A stretch of DNA of 64,000 nt from positions 37,271,556-37,335,555 of the forward strand of contig JAVGWX010000014.1 in assembly GCA_036924085.1 (NCBI GenBank), in the 5' to 3' direction. Numbering within the stretch: position 1 is the stretch's first letter; the number at the start of each line of letters is the position of its first letter. A program made the position numbers and the translations under genes. Below, piece by piece: positions 48,901 to 57,900 of this stretch. The notes under the pieces are model-generated. The model was not told where the DNA came from and made no database searches. It worked only from the letters and a program-made list of their open reading frames with translations. This DNA is from Ariolimax columbianus (Eukaryota > Mollusca > Gastropoda > Stylommatophora > Arionidae).

Positions 48901-51900
48901 CAACATGCTTTAGCTGGGGTTGACTGAAGCTAGTTGGTAGTGGGCATTGGATGAGATAAGTGTTATAAAGTCATTGCAACATGCTTTAGCTGGGGTTGAC
49001 TGAAGCTAGTTGGTAGTGGGCATTGGATGAGATAAGTGTTATAAAGTCATTGCAACATGCTTTAGCTGGGGTTGACTGAAGCTAGTTGGTAGTGGGCATT
49101 GGATGAGATAAGTGTTATAAAGTCATTGCAACATGCTTTAGCTGGGGTTGACTGAAGCTAGTTGGTAGTGGGCATTGGATGAGATAAGTATTATAAAGTT
49201 ATTGCAACATGCTTTGGCTGGACACATGTGGGCTAGATGAACAAACTGCTGAGCACATTTTACAGGCCTGTCCACTATACAGCCAGTTAAGGAAGATCCG
49301 ATAGGCCATCGTTTCAACATTAGACTCAAAACTGTACGGAGCTAAAGAGGAACTCCAGGCAACTCATCTTATGGTGTAATCATCAAAGCTATTCCACGAA
49401 GAAGAAGATATTCCGTGTACGAGGGGGCTTCAAATGAAAACCTGAAAAGTGGGATAGAAATGATAAAAGCCATGCCTTTGTATTATAACTTGTTTATATG
49501 GTTGTTAAGGATTTCAAGAGTGTCCTGCATGTGCCATCATAATTGCAGTTAAACGCTGCTCCTCCTTGGTGCATGTCAATAGTGGGGCGGCCATCTTTTA
49601 ACTGCAATTATGAAATCATGTTGCTCGTCTGCACAGTGATGGCATGTGCAGGACACTCTTGACATCCTTAGCAACCATATTAACAAATTGCAATACAAAG
49701 GCATGGCTTTTCTAATTTCTATCCAACTTTTAAGGGTTTCATTTGAAGCCACCTCGTATTTCCTGGGGATGAAAGAATAGTAACACTGTAAGTTGACAAA
49801 AGTGACTTTGCACCCAGAAGTATTCTGTCAAAAGTCATACTGAAGACTGTTTATAATTCAAGATCAAGTAAAATTCTGATTGTTTTTTGTTTTTTTTGCG
49901 TTCGTCTTATTCTCTATTTCCCAAGGTGATTGTGCATTGCACTGTAGTTTTTATTTTGCGCCTGTCGGCCCAATGCATTTGACTTCGACATGCATTTTAT
50001 GTAAGGGTCTGTTGCCTCTTGCATTTTCTAAGGGTTGCTTTCCCCGGGGTAATGGCCAGTGCTGTGATGGGGATCGAACCCAGCACCTTCGGATTGTGAG
50101 CCGTGTCACTTAACCACTAGCCCACGCTGTCCCCCAAATTCTGAGTGTGAAAGTCTAGCTGTCTCTGTGATCGTTTACTTACCTAAATATCTCTAGATGC
50201 AAACCAACTTCTCACATCCAAAGAAGTCAGAATAGTGATACAATGGATCCCTGGTCACTCAAATACACCTGACAGTGACAAGGCAGACAGACTGGCTAAG
50301 AAGGGATCAAGTCAAGAACAACAATACATACCCACAACCCTACAGACAGTCAAACAACTACTGAAGATTGTGAACAAAGAGGCCTGGCTGAATAGATGGA
50401 CAATAGGAAATACTGGGAGAGAAATCTACAAACATATGGCCATCCCAAATACAACATCAATCTCCTAAAAAGGAGAGACCAAATCACTATTTTCTGACTT
50501 CGCACTCAACACATACAACTTAACAGCCACTTGAACAGAATCCAACCAGAACATGCCCCAGAGTCCCGGCTGTGCACACATCCCTTATGAAACTGTTGAA
50601 CATCATCTTTTTGAATGTTGGGCACTTGCGGGTGTTAGGAAAGAGCTTCCTCCTCCGAGGCCAGACAAGTGGAACACTTTGTACAAAACTAAACAACAGC
50701 TTATAAACACTTGCAAACACCAATATATGGCATTGGGCTAAAGCGCAGGAGCCCATAAGCTGCTGGATCAATAACCAACCAACCAACATGTGATCGTTTC
50801 CACATCAGAATTAGATGGCAGGACATAAGCACTTGATGACAGGGCAAAAGCACTTGATGACAGGACATAAGCACTTGACGGCAGGACATAAGCACTTGAT
50901 GACAGGACATAAGCACTTGATGGCAGGACAAACGCACTTGATGACAGGACATAAGCACTTGATGGCAGGACAAACGCACTTGATGGCAGGACATAAGCAC
51001 TTGATGGCAGGACAAACGCACTTGATGGCAGGACATAAGCACTTGATGGCAGGACAAACGCACTTGATGGCAGGACATAAGCACTTGATGGCAGGACAAA
51101 CGCACTTGATGGCAGGACAAAAGCACTTGATGGCAGGACAAACGCACTTGATGGCAGGACAAAAGCACTTGATGGCAGAATATGAACACTTGATGGCAGG
51201 ACAAACGCGCTTGATGGCAGAACATAAGCACTTGATGGCAGGACAAACGCACTTGATGGCAGGACAAAAGCACTTGATGGCAGGACAAACGCACGTAATG
51301 ACAGGGCAAAAGCACTTGATGACAGGACAAAAGCACTTGATGACAGGACAAAAGCACTTGATGGCAGGACAAACGCACGTAATGACAGGGCAAAAGCACT
51401 TAACTTTGAGATCTTCAACAGGTCAAACACATTAAGCATCCACATGCATTTCTAAAGCAGGCAAATTGAGACATCTGAAGCAGAACCGATCTCACTACAT
51501 AAATTGCTCTTTACAGATGATCAATGTCTGGTGTACGGCGATGAAAATAAACTGGAAAATTACATGGATGCGCTTGCAACTACCTGTGCTAAATTCAAAA
51601 TGCGAATTAACGAGAAGAAAACAGAAACTATGAGGATCAGTAGAACATCTGGGTCACTCACCATAATTGTAAATGATATTGCTTTTCAACATGCCCATGC
51701 GTTTAAGTATTTGGGAATTTTTTAGGGGGCAGATGGTAGGATCGATAGGGAAATTGATACTAGGTGTCAGAAAGCATCTGTGGTAACTTATCAGTTGTCA
51801 CCACTACTTAGGCACCCAAGCATTAGTTTGGCAACAAAGCAACAGCTGATAAACAGTATATTTATGCAGATTCTGTTCTACCTGTTCCAAGCAGGGCCTC

Positions 51901-54900
51901 TGCCCAGGGCCCATGAGAGGAGAATTTTGATGTGTGAAACGAAGTGCTCATCGGTGTTACTGGGAAAGAAAGAATGCAAAACTATGACATTCACAGTTTG
52001 GTCGGCACTACGTCTTCCAGGAACAAAATACGTTGTACTGCAGGATAAAGAGGCAGCTGCGAGGTAGGTGGATAGATGACATTAGAGTGATTGTGCAGCG
52101 ATATGGCCTCACTTTGACAGATGCGACGTACTTGGCGCAGGACATATGATGACTGAAGCTCCCACAACGCTTGACGGCACAAGGGAAAAGAAAACTAACT
52201 AACACTCCTCTAAAGAGTTCAGATAAAATGTATGCAGCATGTTATTCGTATGTTCAATGATGACCTCCCAAAGCAGCTGATGTGCAGTGAACTCAGAACA
52301 GGCAGCACTCGTCGGGGAGACAAAAGAAATGGTACAGAGACTAGACTCCTTAAAATATTTCTCAAGAACTTTAATATTAATGTCGCCTTCTGGGAGTCGT
52401 CGCACAGGTCGATCTTCCGCCTCTTCCACCAGCAGCTGTGTGTACTTGTCAGGGGTGGACTCCCCTTCTTGTCATTTCACATTTGCACAGAACCGCTCCG
52501 CCTGACACACTAGCGTCACACAAGGTGCTCAGATTGCTGAGTGGAATTCCATTGCTGAGGCTCACAGAAACTAGCTTCCTGAAAGAGCAGAATGCATGAT
52601 GGCCCCACAATTGACTCCTTATAAGTGTGTCCCAAGTGTTGCAGAGTCTGCCGAGCCAGAACTTTAGAGTCACATGAGATCACATCTTGTAGCACACATT
52701 TGAACCTTTCGCCATATTCATTTAGATAACAATTAGTAATTGTATTATTATTATTACCTGTGATGACTGGGGTAAAGCATCATCTGCACCTTTGTTAGGG
52801 ACAGCTGCTGCATCTCTGCCTGGTACTGCCTCGTTGAGGTGAGTGTTGATGCTCGGATGCCTGTTCCCTGCATTCACTGGTGGTTTATCCAGCTCCGAGT
52901 CTCTGGCCTACAGATTTTGTTCAACAATCGAAGTTACACTTCAGAAAGGCACAACTTTAGAATGGAATGATGCTGCAAGAAGATGTTGCAAAGTGAGCCT
53001 AGGGTTCACAAAATGTGTTCTACAAGTGAACAAATTCCACTGGAGGAACAGAGCGACAACATCTCGCTAAATAACCCAATTGAGAAATGAACATGATTAG
53101 AAATGGTTAAAAATATGAGAAATATAAGTGGGTATATAAGAGATAAACTGTATGATGATGAGAGGTATTAGACAGATTGTCAAGTTTATGAGGAAAATAG
53201 ATTATGATGGATAAACTATTTTGACAAGTGATGGATGAGACAAACTGTCATGTTTATGAGGGATATAGATGTGATTGTGAGGGTTAAACTTCAGTAGCTA
53301 GTGATGCATGTGAAAGACTGTCAAGTTTATGTAGGAAATAGCCGTAATTATTTGAGTGTGAACAACAGGGAAGAAGAATGTATATGGTAAATTATAGCCA
53401 TTTAACACTAACTATTATCCCAAATGCACCTCAAACAATAACAAGGGGACGGCGTGGGATAGTGGTTAAGTGACACGGTTAACCCTCTAAAAGTAATGGG
53501 TTCAATCCCCATCACAGCACTGCCATTACCCGGGGAAGAAAACCCTTAGAAAATGCAGGAGGAAGCCTACCCTTACATAAAAATGCACATTGAGGTTGGA
53601 TGCACTAGGCTGACAGGCGCAAAATAAAAACATAGTGCATCACATACTGCCTTGGGGAAAAGAGAAATAAAAAAAAGTAAAGAAATCAATAAACAACACA
53701 ACAAGCTAATGCCAGGATCTCATCACATCCTGCCAACTCAACAACAAAAAATGTAATAATCATCAATAACATTGATATCACTCAGTGGTTCCCTCCAACC
53801 TTTTCCATATCACATACACTCTGAAGAAGAATATATTTTGTTTAATAAGTTAAGAAACATACAATCAATGTTAATATATCTCCTTGAGAAGATTGTACAC
53901 AAAACCAGAGACTACAGTCAGCGGGCAGACGTTGAATGCCGTAGACAAATTCACATATCTGGGCAGCACGCTGTCGAGATCTGTCAGCCTAGACGATGAG
54001 GTGGCAAGCAGAATAGCAAAGGCCAGCACAGCCTTTGGTAGAATGGTCTGGGCACGTCGTGGCATCAGCGTCAAGACCAAACTCAAAGTCTACCGTGCAA
54101 CCATCATTCCAACCCTACTATACGCTTGCGAAAGCTGGACTGTATACTTTGGACATGCAAGGAGGTTAAACCACTTCCACACAGGTTGCCTGAGGCGAAT
54201 ATTCCACATCCGATGGCAAGATCGTGTCACTGACATCGAGGTTCTCTCGAGGGCTAACATGCCCAGCATCCATGCACTGCTAGAAAAAGCACGACTAGGA
54301 TAGGCCGGACACCTCGTCCGTATGTCAGACGAGCGGCTCCCAAAGAAGCTTCTCTACGGCGAGCTGAGAGAGGGATGGCGCGAGAGAGGGCGCCCAAAGA
54401 AACGTTTTAAAGATGGTCTGAAGGACTCACTAAAAATTTGCCAGATAGACATCGACACCTGGGAAAATCTTGCGAAAAACAGATCTGACTGGAGAAGCGC
54501 AGTCAAATCGGGTGTAGCTGCCGGTGAAGATGACCGTGTTGTGAAAGCCCAGAACAGACGCGAGACGCGGAAATCCCGAGCAGCGGGAACACCATCCCCT
54601 TCTACAAACCTCGTGTGCCCGATATGTAGCAGATGTTTTCGTGCTCGCATTGGCCTGTTCAGCCACATGCGCACCCACACCCAACAGGGAAATCTGTGAC
54701 AAGGATGATGTCGGCGGTCCTCATCGACTACGATGGACAGCTATTATTAGAGAAGATTGTGGAAAATGCCCTAGAGCAAGACAGTTATGGTTATGAGAAA
54801 AGACTCAGAAAAACCGGCCTACAGAGTCTAAAAAAGATAAGAATTCGAGGTGACTTAATACAGGTTTATAAGATAATCAGCGAAAAGGATAAATAAGACT

Positions 54901-57900
54901 ATAACAAGTTTTTCAAAATAGAGCCGTCTACAAGAACAAGAGGGCACAGCCACAAATTAATTAAAAAAAGGTCCAGATCAGATGCCAAGGAATAGTTATT
55001 TAGTCAGAGAGTGGTGGGTGCTTGGAATGAATTGCCACAGGAAATAATGGAGGCAGGGTCAATTAAAGCATTCAAGAATGGATTAGATGCACATAGTTAT
55101 ATTTAGATCAAGTGAATGTAAAAGAAAATGGTTGTAGACAGACTCTGCAGAGTCTTCTAAGCCAGTATAAAGACTTTTAGTTAATGTTAAGACCTCGCAC
55201 GATGACAGTTCAATGGTTACTAGCACAGCCAAAGGCAGAGTGCAGGTCATATACTATATGATGTTGAATGCCCACAATGAGTAGGATGACTCTTTTGTGC
55301 GCCCAAAAGGATATTAAGTGACGGGTTGTTGTAACTTTCCTCACATCACGAGCGTGCTGATGAAGGTGGACTGGCGGTTGTGCCATGCTTGGCTTCATCT
55401 GCAAGTTGCCCACTTTTACTATGGGTATCACGTCAATCCCACACCTCGTTAGTCATGAAAACAGCCTGTTTCCAGGGAGGGCTATGGGGAAGCCGAAGGG
55501 TCTTGACTAGTATATTTTGCCTGACCCTGACTTACATGGTGGACAACTTGAGGAAAACACACTTGCACAAGAAGGGAGACAAAGAGTATCTAGGAAACTA
55601 TAGTCCAATTTCTCTCCTCCCGGTCACTTATAAGCTGTTTACAAAATGGATTCTCGCCAGAGTCTGCACCCCCCTTGTCGGACAAGCATGCTTTCTGTGT
55701 TCAAACAGCACAATGGACCACATTTCTACCTGTTGCCGCCTTATCGAAGCAGCCTGAGAGTTCCAGACGCCCTTAATATTCACCTTCATCGACTATAAAA
55801 CGGCTTTTGATTCGGTAGAACCTCATTTTGTCTCACTGTTGGATCAATTTGCGTCCACTGTTGGAGCAAGGTGTCGATCCTGGTTACATCAGAGTTCTCA
55901 CCAACAGTTATACGAACTGCACTACCACATTTCGTCCATTTCAATGTCAAATTGTGGTACCAATTCAAAAGGGGGTCTGCCAGAGCAATCCTATCTTACC
56001 GAACCTCTTCTCTGCATGTTAGAATCAGTCATTAGCCGATGCAACTGGGACACCTTTGGTATCCTTATTGACGACAGACGCCTCAGTCACCTTCGATTTG
56101 CCGATGTCATAGACCTCATCATGAGTCAGCAGCAGAAGCCAACCAAATGATGCAGCTACTCGATCGAGAGAGCAAGAAAACAGGTCTGGAGATGAATGTC
56201 TCAAAGACCAAAGTGTTGCGCAATCACTTCGCCACTTGTGATCCAGTCTTCCTTGGCGAGGTACGATTAGAGGATGTCAACAAGTACATTTATCTTGGAG
56301 GTCTTCTCAATATGGAGAATAATTTGGAACCTGAACTGACAGGACGTCGTCACGTGGGTTGCGCAGCCTTCTTGTCTATTAATACGGTCCTGGATGGTTG
56401 TCATGACCAAGACCTACAAGCCTCCTTCTTCAATTCCACTGTACTCACTGCGATGTGTTACGGTGCAGAGACGTGGACACTAACAAACTCACTAGAGAAC
56501 AATTTGAGAGTGACCCAGGCCTCCTTTGAAAGATGCTTGGTCGGAATCACTCTTCGGAACCAACATTTGCAAGGTTTCCACAATTCTGACATAAGCTGAT
56601 TGTCCCTGGCGAAGGATGCAGTATTCCATGCAAATAAGGCAAAACATAGATGGGCAGGTCATATGCTATGATGAAATAATGGTCGATGGAGCACAGCGAC
56701 AGCAGTCTGGTACCCGCGAGGTAAGAAAAGACCGCAGAAAAGACCCCCAATGTGTTGGTCCCCCTTGCTGTGCACTGAAACATCCGAAATGCCTGTAGAG
56801 GAGCACTTAACACGTACTGGACTTCCGTGGCCCAAGACAGGGCTCTCTGGAGATGAAGTTGGGACTCGTTGCTATGCTGAGGAACGGGTCATCAAGATCA
56901 AGACTAACATGTCTGATCATCATATTTTGCCTGACCCTGACTGACATGTCTGATCATCATATTTTGCCTGACCCTGACTAACATGTCTGATCATCATATT
57001 TCGTCTCACCCTGACTGACATGTCTGATCAGTATGTTTTGCCGGACCCTGACTAACATGTCTGATCATCATATTTTGTCTCACCCTGACTGACATGTCTG
57101 ATCATCATATTTTGCCTGTACCTGACTGATATGTCTGATCATCATATTTTGTCTCACCCTGACTGACATGTCTGATCATCATATTTTGCCTGACCCTGAC
57201 TAACATGTCTGATCAGTTTGTTTTGCCTGACCAGACGATAATCTTCCTCCCCCCACAGGGCAGGTTAAATGTCAAAATGGAAAAGTCTGGAGGCTGGACA
57301 CCCTAGAGCTGCACCAAATAATCCGTAAGAAGGTACCTGAAAGTGAAAGGCATACCAGAGATAGACATGGGATGGCGCCCTCAAGGTCCGACAAGATGGA
57401 TTTACAGGACGAAAGGACACCTGATTGCTACTTGGCATAATGCACTGATCTGTTTGACTGAATACCAAGATAGCAGGATTCTGGTGAAGAAACACGAGCA
57501 AAAAATAATTTCAGAATTTAAATTAGTTATTATTGCTGTTGTTCAAAGCTCCTTGTTTTGGGTTCTTCCCTCTTGTTGATGTTTCTCTGGTAGCAGGTTA
57601 CAGTGGCTTTTCTTATATCCTGAGGTGCACCTGAAGAAGATGGAGTTTCGCCCTCCTGTCTGTAGTTCAGTTATAGGATTCTCAGTAGGCTCAAGACTAT
57701 GACCTCAATGTCCAGGATGCTGCAGCACTGCCTGTTTCCAGGAGGAAGGGGTCTTGATAAATTTATTAGGTCTGTTCAGAAAGTACCAGAACCTTTTAAA
57801 TTGTGTGCCAATGCGATGTCATAGCAACTTCTGGTCAGTGGCGTTGTCTAGTGATGATTTTCATAATAGCCTGCCCCTGCCAATATTTCTCTGTTGTGAT

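Noticed and set aside
50701..51445. Three ORFs of over 200 codons on both strands (GQTHLMA- and HQVRLSC-type repeats)
   Set aside because: They come from a 21-bp minisatellite, whose length and lack of stops keep several frames open at once. No other coding evidence exists.
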